Below the pieces are notes generated by a model. It saw only the letters and a list, made by a program, of their open reading frames with translations, had not been told where the DNA came from and did no database searches. From an uncultured Rhodospirillaceae bacterium (GTDB lineage: Bacteria > Pseudomonadota > Alphaproteobacteria > Rhodospirillales > Rhodospirillaceae), in the NCBI GenBank assembly GCA_943787205.1, contig CALSLN010000017.1:61131-125130 (forward strand): a stretch of DNA of 64,000 nucleotides, read 5' to 3'. Positions 17,935 to 29,643 of the stretch are shown piece after piece. Made by a program: the position numbers and the translations under genes. Positions within the stretch are counted from its first letter, which is position 1. Every line of letters starts with the position of its first letter.

Positions 17935-18345
17935 CTATTCAGCAGCAGACGTCTCCGCCGTCAAATAGGTAATCAGTGCTTTACGATCTGATTCTTTGCG
18001 AACCCCAGCGAAGGCCATCTTATTGCCAGGCAGGAAATCCTTAGGCTTGATCAGCCACTCTTCAAGCGTCTCAGCTGACCATACGATGCCAGACTCTTTG
18101 ACCACGTCAGAGTAGCGGAAGCCTTCAGCCTTGCCGGCCTCACGGCCGAACATGCCGTTCAGATTTGGGCCCACTTTGTTGCGACCGCCTTCTTCAAGCG
18201 TATGACAGGATCGGCATAAGACGAAGACCCGCTTACCGCGCTTCATCAATTGTTCTTCAGTCATCTCATCCTGCGCTGCCGCAGGTAAGGCACTACCGGC
18301 TGTAAAGGCAAAAACGGCAAAAACTAAGGCAAAAAGGCGCGTCAT
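17935..18345 (-). CDS. Periplasmic class I cytochrome c (c2/c550-like)
   Basis: This 136-residue cytochrome has a Sec signal (residues 1-24), the haem motif CRSCH near residue 49, [13 protein letters not shown], and the Met-ligand region [10 protein letters not shown]. It is a soluble electron carrier between the bc1 complex and oxidases or dehydrogenases. It is monocistronic, with a clear terminator behind it, and divergent from the RND adaptor gene. Confidence 0.92.
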   Translation of the reverse strand: MTRLFALVFAVFAFTAGSALPAAAQDEMTEEQLMKRGKRVFVLCRSCHTLEEGGRNKVGPNLNGMFGREAGKAEGFRYSDVVKESGIVWSAETLEEWLIKPKDFLPGNKMAFAGVRKESDRKALITYLTAETSAAE

Positions 18346-18691
18346 GTTTGATCCCCATATGGCGAAAATTCGTTGAGAAACCTAGTGAATTCTAGTCACT
18401 TGTAAAGTGGCAATGTGTCTGACCTAGGGCATTTTATGGCAGAAATATGCTCTCTCGTCTCAGGTCGGTCACAAACCGTTACCAAACTTCCGTAGAACAA
18501 ACCCAGTGATTGTGGCATCGACCTGTCTAGATAATGAATTGAGACCAAATGCCAAATCAACCAGCATTGATCTCAGACAAGGGACGACTTCGAAAACAGG
18601 GATATATGCCTAAGCAACTGATCCACCTATCAGTTTTAGGCGTATTATCTACACAAACCGAATTTCAACGTTAACGTTTAGGCTACGGTTC
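18346..18691. other. 346-bp intergenic region, cytochrome c to RND adaptor
   Basis: No coding potential was seen. It must hold two divergent promoters, but I found no convincing -35/-10 pair. A perfect 12-bp palindrome AACGTTAACGTT (18667-18678) stands 13 bases before the adaptor start and could be an operator for a local repressor. No regulator gene is adjacent. Confidence 0.4.
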
Positions 18692-19783
18692 ATGAATAGG
18701 GCGCAACTAACTGCAATCGCAATTCTCCTCGCAGGCGTAGCGTGGATCGCGTCCGGTATGCTGACCGGCAACGGTGCGGATACACAGAACGCGAATGCGG
18801 ATTCAGAACTTAACCAAGCGGAACAAGCTCCACCCTCTGTCCGTGTTCAAAGTTCAACGGCGCAGCCTTTCCAAAGCGACATTATCCTTCAAGGACGCAC
18901 CGCAGCGTCTCGCATGGTTGAGCTACGTGCCGAAGTCTCTGGACGGGCCGAAGAAATACTGGTGATGGAAGGCCAGCCCGTTAAACAGGGTGACGCGATC
19001 CTCAAGATTGCGGTGAACGACCGCGCTGCGCGTCTAGATCAAGCTCGCGCATCCCTAGAGCAACGGAAGATTCAAGTCGAAGCCGCCCGGCAACTGGCAA
19101 AGCAAAGTTTTGGGACTCAAGTCCGCCGTGCAGAAGCAGAAGCCCAGTTTCAACAAGCCAGAGCCGACGTTGTCCGCTTTGAGCTAGACCTTGCCAACAC
19201 AACTGTCCGCGCGCCTTTTGATGGAATCTTCGATACGCGCAATACGGATGTCGGCGCTGTCATGAATGTCAGTGATCAAATCGGAACCGTCGTAGACCTC
19301 GATCCGCTAAAAGTGACTGGACAAATCTCCGAACGCAACGTGCGCGAAGTCAAAATTGGTATGGCCGGCAGCATGGTTCTCTCTGACGGCACCGAAGTTG
19401 ACGGAGAGATTAGCTACGTCGCCTCCGTCTCAGATCCAAGCACGCGGACATTCAAGATTGAACTTCTGGTGCCCAATGCAGATTCAAACATCCTCGCGGG
19501 CTTAGCGGCTCAATTGCGTTTACCGGCGGGCGAAGAAATGGCCCATAGCGTGTCGCCTTCTGTCCTGACGCTGTCAGACAATGGTCAGATCGGGATTAAG
19601 ACTGTAGATGCAGATAACACAATCCGCTTCTGGCCCGTCCAAATACTAGATGACGGCCCTCAAGGCACATGGGTCTCAGGGCTTCCCGAAATCGCAACGA
19701 TCGTCATTGTGGGACAAGATTACGTCGGAGTTGGCCAGAAGGTCGTTCCTGTGGCCGTTTCCGCGAGCTCGGATCAATCCTAG
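18692..19783 (+). CDS. RND efflux periplasmic adaptor (membrane fusion protein)
   Basis: The protein has 363 residues with an N-terminal membrane-anchoring signal, a barrel-sandwich lipoyl half (ELRAEVSGRAEEILVMEGQPV), a short alpha-helical hairpin rich in Ala, Gln and Arg (about 110-150), the second lipoyl half (ANTTVRAPFDGIFDTRNTD) and beta-barrel regions. It bridges an inner-membrane RND pump to an outer-membrane channel. The two RND permease genes follow at once, both frameshifted in this sequence. No TolC-like channel gene is in the window. Confidence 0.88.
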   Translation: MNRAQLTAIAILLAGVAWIASGMLTGNGADTQNANADSELNQAEQAPPSVRVQSSTAQPFQSDIILQGRTAASRMVELRAEVSGRAEEILVMEGQPVKQGDAILKIAVNDRAARLDQARASLEQRKIQVEAARQLAKQSFGTQVRRAEAEAQFQQARADVVRFELDLANTTVRAPFDGIFDTRNTDVGAVMNVSDQIGTVVDLDPLKVTGQISERNVREVKIGMAGSMVLSDGTEVDGEISYVASVSDPSTRTFKIELLVPNADSNILAGLAAQLRLPAGEEMAHSVSPSVLTLSDNGQIGIKTVDADNTIRFWPVQILDDGPQGTWVSGLPEIATIVIVGQDYVGVGQKVVPVAVSASSDQS

Positions 19784-19953
19784 CCCAGCCATTATACGGC
19801 CGTGTTACCGTCGGTTACCTAATTGATTTCAATTCGTTAATTGGTCAAAGAGACAAGTGACACTATAACCTTATCAGCGCTCCCGTGAGAACGAGGTACG
19901 CTTCATAGGCTTTGGCCTAGTACTCATCACCGGTAACGTTTGGTTTTACGCTC

Positions 19954-22900
19954 ATGGACACCATAATCTCCGCCGCTCTTAGCCGCTCTCGCATGGTTAT
20001 TTCGGGATTCGTCGTGTTGTTCTTGGCGGGTATGGTTGCCTACGTCGACATTCCCAAGGAAGCTGAGCCTGAGATTACGCTCCCTCTCATTTTTATCTCG
20101 GTCACACTCGACGGCGTGTCCCCGACCGATGCTGAGCGCTTGCTCATTCGTCCTATTGAGGAGGAAGTCCAAGCTCTTGCCGGAATCAAAGAAGTAAGTG
20201 CAACCGGCTTCCAAGGCGGCGCAAGCGTCACCCTAGAGTTCGAATTCGATACCGACCTCCAAGACGCCCTGGCCGACACAAGGGCCGCAGTTGATCGAGC
20301 CAAACCAGATTTACCCGTTGATGCCGAAGAGCCTTCAGTCATTGAGTTTGATAGCTCTGGCTTCCCAATCATGTCCGTCACCGTTTCTGGCCAACTGCCG
20401 GAACGCACCCTATTGCAGTTATCCCGTGACCTTCGAGATCGCGTCGCTCAGATCAGCAACGTGCTTGAAGCGACTGTCTCTGGCATCAGAGAAGAACAAG
20501 TTGAAATTGTGATCGACTCCATTGATGGTTGAACACTATGGGCTAAATAATTCAGAGCTGTTTCCAACTGTTCAGCCGGTCTAATCGTCTTGTCGCGGCC
20601 GGCAGCCTCGACACTGGGCAAGGCCGGTTCGCGGTAACTCTGCCAGGTCTGTTTGAAGGCATTGATGACATTTTATCGTTGCCCGTTAAGGCCGATGCCA
20701 ATGGTACCGTGCTCTTTTCAGACATCGGCAAAGTCCGACGCACCTTCAAAGACGCAACGACCTTGGTCCGGGTCAATGGCGACCCAGCGATTACGGTTGA
20801 TATCAAGAACCGCCGCGGGACCAACGTCTTCGATAACAGCATCAGAAGTACGCCGCATCGTAAACGATGAAGTACAGAATTGGCCCGAAGGCGTTAATGT
20901 CCGATTTATAACGGATCGATCAATCAATATTCGGGATCAGCTAGGACAGCATTCAGAATGGCGTGGTTCTCGCCATCTTCCTGGTAATGACTTTGTGCAT
21001 GGCATTGCTCGGAATTCGGTCTGGGCTGCTCGTTGGATTGGCCATTCCAGGTGCCTTTCTAACTGGCATTTTCTTTATGTACATGCTCGGCATGTCGATC
21101 AACTTTGTCGCAATTTTCGGCCTTATTTTATCGGTCGGCCTACTCGTCGACGGAGCAATCGTTGTTGTCGAGAATGCGGATCGTCGTATCGCGGCTGGGC
21201 AAAAGCCATCCAACGCTTATACCGATGCCGCTAAGCGCATGGCTTGGCCAATCATCACATCAACGGGCACGACGATGGCTGCGTTCGTCCCCCTTCTCTT
21301 TTGGCCGGGCATGATTGGCCAATTTATGGGCTTACTGCCTTTGACCATCATACTCGTGTTAACAGCATCACTCGCCATGGCGCTGATCTTTGTGCCCACC
21401 ATTGGGTCTGCGACACGCCGCAATGACACGGGCTTAGAAACAGTTGATGACGAAAGCAGGCCTTGTTGACCCAGAGAAAGAAACCGGGGTTTCAGGCTAT
21501 TATGTGACTTTGCTTAAAGGGACGCTCAATCACCCGGGCAAGGTTTTATTAGCCACCTTAGTTCTTCTTTTTCTCGTCCCAGCAGTGTTCACAGCCTTTG
21601 GTCCGGGATTCAAACTCAGTCCCCCTGAAGAACCGCGGGCCGCCATGCTTGAAATAAAAGCGCTCGGCAACTTATCCATCTGAAGAACAGGATACTTTGG
21701 TTTCCGAAGTGGAACGCCGCATCCTTGATATTGATGACTTTGAGCATGTCTACGTCCGTACAGGTAAGCCGCCTGGTAGTAGCAATAGTGATGCCGACCT
21801 CATTGGAGAAATCCGCTTAATCTTTAAACAGTGGAGCGGACGGAGGCCTGGAGATGAAATTCTGGCAGAGGTTACGCGACGCACCAGCGATATCGCGGGC
21901 GTCAAAATTGAGGCGAAGAAGCAACTTCACCTGACATCAGACATCGCAGTCGAATTGGTTATTGATTCAAAAGATCCAACGGCCTTACGAGAAGCCGCTA
22001 TTCAAATTCGCCAAATTTTCGACAACGTCGATGGTCTTCGTAATGTTGATGACACCTTGCCCGCCGCCAGGTATCGAATGGCAACTCTCTGTCGACCGTA
22101 GTGAGGCGGCAAAGTATGGCGTCGACATCACGTTGGTCGGCGAGTCCATACGATTGATCACTAATGGACTTCGACTGGGCAACTATCGCCCTGACGACAG
22201 TGAAGATGAAATCGATATTGTTGTGCGCTACCCCGCCGAGTACCGGACGGTTCGTCAATTAGGGACGATATTCGTATTGAAACGCAGCAAGGCCTTGTCC
22301 CTATCAGCAATTTTGTACGCCGCGACCCGGTTCAGAAGGTTGCCGAAATCGAACGTACGGATTCCCGCCGTACAATCACTCTCACAGCGGGTTCTCTGCC
22401 CGGCGTCTTAGCCAATGAAAAAGTAGCGGAAATTAAGGCTGAGATTGCCAAGCTTGGCTTGGACCGCAGTGTTGACCTCACGTTCAAAGGCGAGGAATTG
22501 GAATCTCAAGAGAATTCCGATTTTCCTGGTCACAGCCTTTTCCTTAGCCATGTTCCTCATGGCAATGATACTTCTGGCCCAGTTCAACAGCTTCTATGCC
22601 GTCGCGTTGATCTTAAGCTCAGTTGTCCTATCGACAATCGGCGTGTTCCTTGGGCTTCTCATTACCAACAGCCCCTTCATTATTACGCAGTCTGGCGTTG
22701 GTATTGTTGCCCTGGCTGGCATCGTCGTGAACAACAATATTGTCTTGCTCGACCGGTTCTTCCTGTTTCGGAACAAATCCATATCAACCTACGACGCTAT
22801 ATTGCGCACCGGTGTTGAACGTTTGCGGCCTGTGTTCTTAACAACAGCGACGACAGTACTCGGCCTCGTTCCCATGGCGTTGCAGATCGGTGTCGATTTC

Positions 22901-23117
22901 TTCGACCGCTCTATCGAACTCGGAGCCCCAGCCCTTCGGTTCTGGCAAACATTTGGCCATCGCCATCGTCTAGGGACTCATCTTCGCGACAGCCCTAACC
23001 CTAATCGTCACCCCAGCAGCATTGATGGCTCAACGTAACTTTATTACGTGGTATCGGAGCCTTCGGAATAAAAGTGACCCGACTTTGGGTAGCGCACCTC
23101 CAACACCTGCAGAATAG
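19954..23117 (+). pseudogene. RND efflux permease, many frameshifts
   Basis: Read through frame changes, this is a full-length HAE-type RND pump of about 1,050 residues, highly similar to the next gene. Domains appear in order: helix 1, porter domain (DGVSPTDAERLL, DTRAAVDRAKPDLP), helices 2-6 (LILSVGLLVDGAIVVVENAD, with the proton-relay acids), second porter half, and helices 8-12 ending at TAG 23115-23117. About ten frame changes occur near 20520, 20562, 20830, 20950, 21450, 21680, 22065, 22260, 22525 and 22945, plus a nonsense TAG at 22971-22973. Protein sequence between breaks is well preserved, so either loss is very recent or many breaks are sequencing errors. Confidence 0.85.
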
Positions 23118-23219
23118 AGCCAAAGCTGATCTAAAACCGGTCTACGGCCGTAAATATTCATACCAGGCAAGCGTCTGGTTTTCTTTGTGTTTCAATGAGT
23201 TGGGGCGAGTGACGACGTT

Positions 23220-26200
23220 ATGAATGCGCTAATTGCCTTGGCAGCCCGTAGGGCCAAAATCGTCTTCTCTGCATTTGCAGTCCTGATCATTAGCGGCGTA
23301 ACGGCCTACGTGAATGTGCCAAGAGAGTCCCTTCCTCAGCTCGCAATTACGGTCATCTTTACCTCTGTCATTCTTGACGGTGTGTCCCCAGACGATTCAG
23401 AGCGCCTTCTGGTTCGTCCGTTAGAGGACGAGCTACAAAACCTCGAGGGCGTTAGAGAACTTCGGGCGACAGCGTATCAAGGTGGCGCCAACGTTGTACT
23501 AGAGTTTGACGCCGGCGTTGGCGAAGAACAGGCGCTACAGGATGTTCGAGCCGCCGTAGATCGCGCCAAACCTGAATTACCGACCGAAGCCCTTGAGCCA
23601 ACGATTAGCCAAGTCGATTTCACGCGTATGCCCGTGCTAACTGTTGCTCTATCGGGTGACCTCCCAGAGCGTACGCTGCTGACGTTAGCGCGTGGCCTGC
23701 GGGATGAAGTGCGCCAAATCCCAACCGTACTGGATGCGACGATCTCCGGCGCTCGTGAAGAGCAAGTAGAAATCATTATCGATCCGCTGCTCGTTGAGTA
23801 CTACGGTCTCAATAAAGATGAACTTTTCCGCATCTTCAGCCGCTCGAACAAGCTAGTCGCGGCCGGCAACCTTGATACAGGAAATGGTCGTTTTGCCGTA
23901 ACTCTTCCAGGCCTATTTGAGACGTCCCAGGACATTTACAACCTACCCATAAAATCTACCGATGACGCTGTCGTTACACTCGGCGATATTGCAGAGATTC
24001 GCCGCACCTTTAAGGATCGCCAAACCTTTGTGCGCATTAATGGAAAATCTGCTGTAACGGTTGATATCAGCCGTCGACCAGACGCCAACGTCATCGGCAC
24101 AATCGTGGCTGCGCGCAAGGTCGTCGAAGATATGCGGTCAGATTGGCCTGAAGGACTGCAAGTCTCCTTCCCAGTGGATGACACAGAAAACATAACCTCC
24201 CGCTTTGACAGCCTTCAAAACAGCGTGATCTCCGCTGTCATCATTGTTATGGCGATCTGCATGGCCTTCCTCGGTTTCCGCTCCGGGCTCCTCGTCGGCA
24301 TTGCCATACCCGGTTCATTCCTAACTGGTATTCTCGTTCTCGCCACAATGGGTATTACCCTTAACGCTCTCGCCTTAATCGGGCTTATCTTGTCAGTCGG
24401 CATATTGGTTGATGGCGCGATTGTCGTCGTCGAAAATGCAGAGAGCCTGAAAGAAGAAGGCGTTTCACCTCAAGACGCCTATATTCAAGCCGCACAACCG
24501 CATGGCATGGCCCATTACGTCTTCAACGGCGACCACCTTAGTCGTTTTCTTGCCACTACTATTTTGGCCAGGAAACACGGGCGCCTTCTTCAAGTACCTT
24601 CCAATAACTCTGATTAGCGTCCTAAGCGCTGCCCTCGTGATGGCGTTGATATTTGTACCCGCGATTGGGGCTAGCCTTAAGTCGACCAAAACCAGTCGCG
24701 TGCGGTCAGCAACAAAAGATTCAGCCATAGCCCTTTGGTACTCAAAGTTCCTCGGTCGGTGCATTGATAATCCTGGAAAAGTCATTGTCGCAACAATCAT
24801 GACTTTGGTGTTTGTTCAGGTCGCCTATTCAAACTACGGCAAGGGCGTCTACTTCTTCCCACCTCAAGAGCCTGACTCCGCCACTCTTTCTATCCATGCT
24901 CGTGGTAACTTATCTATCCAAGAACAAGACCGGCTTGTTGGTGAAGTTGAGAGCCAGGTTCTCGGCCTCGACGGCATCAAATTTATCTACACAAAGACCG
25001 GTCGCCCGCCAGGTGCTGGTGCAAATGCACCCGCCCCAGATTTTATTGGTGATATTACGGTTGAGATGTTGCCTTGGAATACTCGCCGCCCATCCTTGGA
25101 TATCCTATCCGATATCGAAAGTCGGGTGAGTACGATTCCCGGCATTGATGTAATTATCAAGAATCAAGGGCATGGACCAACAACGGGCCAAGCCATACAG
25201 ATCGAAGTTGCCTCCAAAGATTCAACTGCGCTAGTGGGAACAGTGAACCTGGTTCGCAGAGGTATGATTGAGATCGGCGGTTTCACAAGCGAGTCAGACA
25301 ACCGCCCACTTCCTGGCATTGAATGGCAGCTGCAAGTCGACCGATCTGAGGCATCACGGTACAACGCCGATGTCACAGTTATCGGCCAATCTATTCAGCT
25401 AATTACCAACGGCCTCAAGCTTGGTGAATACCGCCCGGACGATAGTGAAGAAGAACTAGATATAGTTGTTCGATACCCAGAAGAATTACGCTCGGTTCGC
25501 AGCCTCGACCAAGTTCGTATCGAGACTGGTGGCGACGCTGTGCCTATAAGCAACTTCGTTGACCGTGTTCCTGTTCAACAGGCCGGTGAAATTGCTCGCG
25601 TCGATGGCACGCGGACAATGAAAATCACGGCCGATCCTCTTCCGGGATACTTTGCCGGGCTTCAGTGGTTCGACTAAAGCAGTGGTTGGCTGGCCAAGAT
25701 ATCGCTGACAATGTTGCAGTTAACTTTAAGGGCGAAGAAGCTGACTCTGAAGCCAGCAGCAGCTTCCTTACGAATGCCTTCCTACTCGCCATATTCATGA
25801 TGGGTATCATTCTGCTGGCACAGTTCAATAGCTTCTATTCCGTATTTGTCGTGCTCACTGCCGTCTTGCTCTCAACGTCTGGAGTATTCCTTGGCCTCCT
25901 GGTCACAGGATCGAGTTTCAGTGTTGTGATGTCTGGCATTGGCACCATCGCGCTCGCTGGCATCGTCGTGAACAACAACATTGTGCTGATCGATACCTTC
26001 AACTCATTCAACGATGGCACACGCTCTCTTCGCGATGCCATAATGAAAACGGGGCAAGATCGCCTCCGCCCGGTGCTTTTGACAACCGGCACTACGGTAC
26101 TCGGCCTAGTTCCAACAGCGACGCAGTTCAACGTCGACTTCTTCAATCGCACAGTCACGATTGGCGACCCAGCGACCGAATGGTGGGCCTATATGTCCCA

Positions 26201-26384
26201 GGCCATCATATATGGATTGATTTTTGCGACGGCCTTAACTCTGATCGTCACACCTTGCATGCTGATGGCACGGCAGAGTTTTGCTCAGTGGCGCGCAGAT
26301 AGAATGGAATCAATCAACCGCCTACTTGGCAGGAAGGTCAATCCACCTTCTGAAATCACCCCCCCCCCTCTTCCTGCCGAATAG
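23220..26384 (+). pseudogene. RND efflux permease, two frameshifts
   Basis: This is a second full-length RND pump (about 1,055 residues) in tandem with the first. Key parts are DGVSPDDSERLLVRPL, the helix 4 segment LSVGILVDGAIVVVENAE, FFPPQEPDSATLSI and the late helices ALAGIVVNNNIVLIDTF. Two single-base changes break it: one extra C at 24498-24499 and one missing G at about 25657. Both are in homopolymers. If those are corrected the gene is intact. Tandem RND permeases with one adaptor occur in MdtBC-like systems, where the two form a hetero-oligomer. Confidence 0.85.
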
Positions 26385-26398
26385 AGAGATCAAGCAGG

Positions 26399-26911
26399 TC
26401 ATTCGTTATACTTTCTTGATCTCAATTCCAGATCACCTCTCAGTTCTGAAAGAAGTCCGCACGCGAACAGGGCTTCCACAACTAAGAATCCGGGTGCCAT
26501 AAAGACCTGAAGAAAGTTGTCGGCAAGAGCTGGTCGACGCCCTTCAAACAGGTGGCCAATGAATTGGATAACCCAACCGCCGACAAAGCACACACCAGCA
26601 ATTATCCAGATAGATGCGGGGTCATTAGCCGCAGCGTCCGCATACCAAAGTAGAGGAATGTGGACGACGGTCGCCACCAAGCCCATCAAAGGCACAGCGA
26701 CCCAGTACAAGGCCAAGAGAAGCGACAAAAATACAGTTGCAAGCGTTATGGGTATGTTTCCGAATTGGCCCAAGGGTACGGCGGACAATGCGACCAAAAG
26801 GGAAAATACGATCATCGGCACACCGACGAAGTGGGTTGCGCAATTGCGTACGTCACGATGATACGCCGTATACATAGCCATCTGCTCACGAAACCAAATC
26901 TGCATGCTCAC
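26399..26911 (-). CDS. Mpo1-like (DUF962) membrane protein
   Basis: The protein has 170 residues and four or five helices. The motifs YHRDVRNCATHFVGVP and GWVIQFIGHLFEGRRPALADN hold the conserved histidines of the Mpo1/YGL010w family. The yeast member is an iron(II) dioxygenase that alpha-oxidises 2-hydroxy fatty acids, so a role in lipid turnover is plausible. It is convergent with the RND gene, 14 bases away, and divergent from the YheT-like hydrolase. Confidence 0.85.
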   Translation of the reverse strand: MSMQIWFREQMAMYTAYHRDVRNCATHFVGVPMIVFSLLVALSAVPLGQFGNIPITLATVFLSLLLALYWVAVPLMGLVATVVHIPLLWYADAAANDPASIWIIAGVCFVGGWVIQFIGHLFEGRRPALADNFLQVFMAPGFLVVEALFACGLLSELRGDLELRSRKYNE

Positions 26912-27007
26912 CTCCCTATCTAGAGAACGAGATTACACTGTATGCGTGAACCGCCGGAAACCGTATAAATCTGATATTGGGACCTGATAACAAGGCCACA
27001 CGACACG

Positions 27008-28018
27008 ATGACCACGGGATACACTGTTTACGGTCATGCACCGGTTGAGTTTCCGCCGTTTCGGGCACTTTTCCCTTGGGTGGGCGGCGATCTTCAGACG
27101 ATCAGAAATACAGTAACCTCCGCAGATGATAGCCAACCGACGCCTGCCTCGGAGCGCATCCAATTGCCTATGAATGATGGCTCCGGTGATTCGTTGCTCG
27201 GTCTTCTAAGCAACACACGAAGTGAAACGACACTCCCACTACTCGTACTCATGCACGGACTGACAGGCTCCGAAAGCAGTAGAAACATTACGGCGTCAGC
27301 GAAGCATTTCGCTTCACTTGGGTTTCCAGTTTTACGATTAAACCTAAGAGGCGCAGGCCCCTCTCTCGGCCTATGCAAGGAGCACTATCACGCGGGGAGA
27401 TTTCAAGACCTATCCGCCGCACTTACGGCGCTCCCACAACGTGTATCTCAAAATGGCTTCGTGATGGTTGGCGTATCGCTCGGCGGCAATACGCTTCTCA
27501 AATTCGCGGCCGAAACAGCTCAAGAGCATAACGTTCACGCTATGGTCAGCGTGTCGGCCCCGATCGATCTCAAAATGTCTCAGCAACGAATCATGGCTTC
27601 GAGAAACATGCTCTATCACCGTTACCTTCTTGATCGAATGAAAGCCGATGCTCTAGTCGCAGCACAAGATAAAGCTGCCATGACCGAGATACTTAAGAGC
27701 GTCAGGTCTGTATACGATTATGACGATCTGATCGTCGCACCACCGAATAATTTTGATGGAGCAGAAGATTATTACAAACGGTGCTCTGCGACCTATGTTT
27801 TGGATAAGATATCTATACCGACGCTCTTAATTCACGCGGCAACTGATCCCTGGATTCCGCTTAGTATGTACATGGACCATTCCTGGCCAGCCGACGGGCC
27901 GTTATCACTCATCGTAAGTGAAGACGGAGGGCATGTTGGCTTCCACAACAAAGACCACGCCGTGCCGTGGCATGATGTATGTACAGGGGAATACTTCTTG
28001 AGTGTTCTAAAAGCTTAA
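27008..28018 (+). CDS. YheT/EMB8-family alpha/beta hydrolase
   Basis: The protein has 336 residues and no signal peptide. Family features are FPPFRALFPWVGGDLQTI at the N-terminus, the oxyanion motif HGLTGSESS, LRLNLRGAGPS, the nucleophile elbow GVSLGGN (Ser) and the acid and His in HAATDPWIP and EDGGHVGF. Such enzymes act on esters or lipids in the cytoplasm. Its stop overlaps the stop of the convergent exported NAD(P)-fold gene by four bases. Confidence 0.85.
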   Translation: MTTGYTVYGHAPVEFPPFRALFPWVGGDLQTIRNTVTSADDSQPTPASERIQLPMNDGSGDSLLGLLSNTRSETTLPLLVLMHGLTGSESSRNITASAKHFASLGFPVLRLNLRGAGPSLGLCKEHYHAGRFQDLSAALTALPQRVSQNGFVMVGVSLGGNTLLKFAAETAQEHNVHAMVSVSAPIDLKMSQQRIMASRNMLYHRYLLDRMKADALVAAQDKAAMTEILKSVRSVYDYDDLIVAPPNNFDGAEDYYKRCSATYVLDKISIPTLLIHAATDPWIPLSMYMDHSWPADGPLSLIVSEDGGHVGFHNKDHAVPWHDVCTGEYFLSVLKA

Positions 28019-28785
28019 GCGTCGACAGGAACGTTCGCCATAGCCTCTTTCCAGCCATCAACGGGAAGGTCTGGATCGTTAATAATTCGGAGCGTTTTAT
28101 TCAAAGCACTCCTATTTCGAACTGCCTCAGCCATAACCGCACCGACATCAGCGCGCGCTATCGTTCCAACTTTGATCTGATCTTCAGACTGAAACCAGAT
28201 ACCTTGCAAATTCGGTTCATAGTCCCGTAGCCCACCTGGGCCAACGATCGTGTACGGCACCCTACTCTCTCGCAAATAGTGCTCGGCCTTATTCTTCCAG
28301 ACCATACCTGTGAAACGCGTTGCCAACGTCGGGTCTATATCGACCCGGCCTGCTGACAAGGACGTGATCATAACCACCTGTCTAACGCCGTCTATCCGAG
28401 CCTGATCAATGAGATTAACATTGCCTCGGAACTCAACTTCCTCGGGCGTATTATCACCTGTCCGTTGTGTAGCGCCCAGAACGGAAATAACGCGATCTAC
28501 GCCTTGATAAATCGGAACCAAAGACGAGCGATCTCTTACGTCACCACTCACCCATTCAACCGCATCACCATATTTTTCGCGTGCTTTGTCGGGATTACGT
28601 GTAAGGCCACGCACCGCATGGCCTGATTTGATGAGGTCAGAAACGACAAAGCGTCCGGTTCGGCCAGTCGCACCGGCGACAAGGATACGCTCACGTACTT
28701 GAGCGGCCCCACGTCGTGGAGCCGCCCAAATTGTCGCTAGTCCAAAACCAAGAGCGGTTTTAGAAAACCGTCTTCTTGTGATCAC
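28015..28785 (-). CDS. Tat-exported NmrA/SDR-like NAD(P)-binding protein
   Basis: The protein has 256 residues. A twin-arginine signal (MITRRRFSKTALGFGLATIW) is followed by a Rossmann fold whose dinucleotide loop is GATGRTG. TRNPDKA suggests an NADP-type 2' phosphate pocket, and YTIVGPGGL is the typical atypical-SDR motif. It lacks the YxxxK pair of classical short-chain dehydrogenases, as NmrA-like proteins do. It overlaps the upstream Sec-exported paralogue by four bases (ATGA). Function in the periplasm needs a cofactor carried out with the folded protein. Confidence 0.82.
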   Translation of the reverse strand: MITRRRFSKTALGFGLATIWAAPRRGAAQVRERILVAGATGRTGRFVVSDLIKSGHAVRGLTRNPDKAREKYGDAVEWVSGDVRDRSSLVPIYQGVDRVISVLGATQRTGDNTPEEVEFRGNVNLIDQARIDGVRQVVMITSLSAGRVDIDPTLATRFTGMVWKNKAEHYLRESRVPYTIVGPGGLRDYEPNLQGIWFQSEDQIKVGTIARADVGAVMAEAVRNRSALNKTLRIINDPDLPVDGWKEAMANVPVDA

Positions 28786-29567
28786 TCGCCTTGGCCAGGC
28801 CTTAACGCTGGGGCCTGTGACGGATCAGCAGGCAAAGCGGCAAAGTCATCGCGCCACTCATCCGGCTTGCTGTTCGCATCACCACCGATTGCGATCGTCT
28901 TATTCATGGCGTCTTTGTTTCCAACCGCTGCCACGAGGACCTTCGCAACATCTTCACGTTGAATAAAGCTAGTTTCTAGACTGCCAGCTGGAGCAAGTGT
29001 AATGCCCTGCTTACCACCAGCATCTGTACCAAGACCGCCTGGGCGCACAATTGTGTACGGGAGAGTGCCATCGCGAAGATAGTCTTCACCCAGCCATTTC
29101 CACATTTGAACGTTGTCACAGAACTGATTCAAGGGTTGGTCTGGCATACCTGCATTAAGCGCAGACGTTAAAACCAGCTGCTTAACACCCTTGTCCTTAG
29201 ATATGCCGGCCATGTTGACGACACCTTGATAGTCGACATGTTGAGCTGAGCGAGGACCACCCTTGTCAAAGCATGAGCCTCCGAGAGTCGAAATCACATA
29301 GTCAGCACCATCAAAAGCGGCGCGGATATCATCAAGAATACGGGCATCCATCTTGACCCACGTAAAGCCGTCCTCACCTTTAGATTCCTTAGCCCGGTCA
29401 ACGTTAGTCGTCGTTGCACGAACATCGTAACCCTGCGCTACTGCTTCCTTGACTGTATCCCAGCCTGTTTTACCAGTGCCGCCGACGACGACAACCAGAT
29501 CAGCTGCAAATGCTGACGTTGACATAGCCAGAGCGGCCATTGTCGATATAGAAAAAGATTTCAACAT
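28782..29567 (-). CDS. Exported NmrA/SDR-like NAD(P)-binding protein
   Basis: The protein has 261 residues and is a paralogue of the next gene downstream. A Sec-type signal ends at SAFA (residue 21), followed directly by the Rossmann strand and loop VVVVGGTGKTG. Other shared blocks are YVISTLGGSCFD, YTIVRPGGLG and FIQREDVAKVLVAAV. That the mature protein begins with the cofactor-binding strand implies the whole fold is exported. It is the sixth plus-or-broken gene of the minus-strand run that starts at 37397. A Sec-routed Rossmann protein would have to acquire its cofactor outside, unlike its Tat-routed partner. Confidence 0.8.
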   Translation of the reverse strand: MLKSFSISTMAALAMSTSAFAADLVVVVGGTGKTGWDTVKEAVAQGYDVRATTTNVDRAKESKGEDGFTWVKMDARILDDIRAAFDGADYVISTLGGSCFDKGGPRSAQHVDYQGVVNMAGISKDKGVKQLVLTSALNAGMPDQPLNQFCDNVQMWKWLGEDYLRDGTLPYTIVRPGGLGTDAGGKQGITLAPAGSLETSFIQREDVAKVLVAAVGNKDAMNKTIAIGGDANSKPDEWRDDFAALPADPSQAPALRPGQGE

Positions 29568-29643
29568 AGAGTGCTCTACCTTTGATTTTATAGAAATGGA
29601 TAAATATTTGTCTTCTTAGTCAAAGCTTATTCGATGGTGCCAT

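Noticed and set aside
18667..18678. Perfect palindrome AACGTTAACGTT
   Set aside because: It may be an operator but there is no adjacent regulator and no second copy at the other RND genes, so it is only mentioned under the intergenic region.
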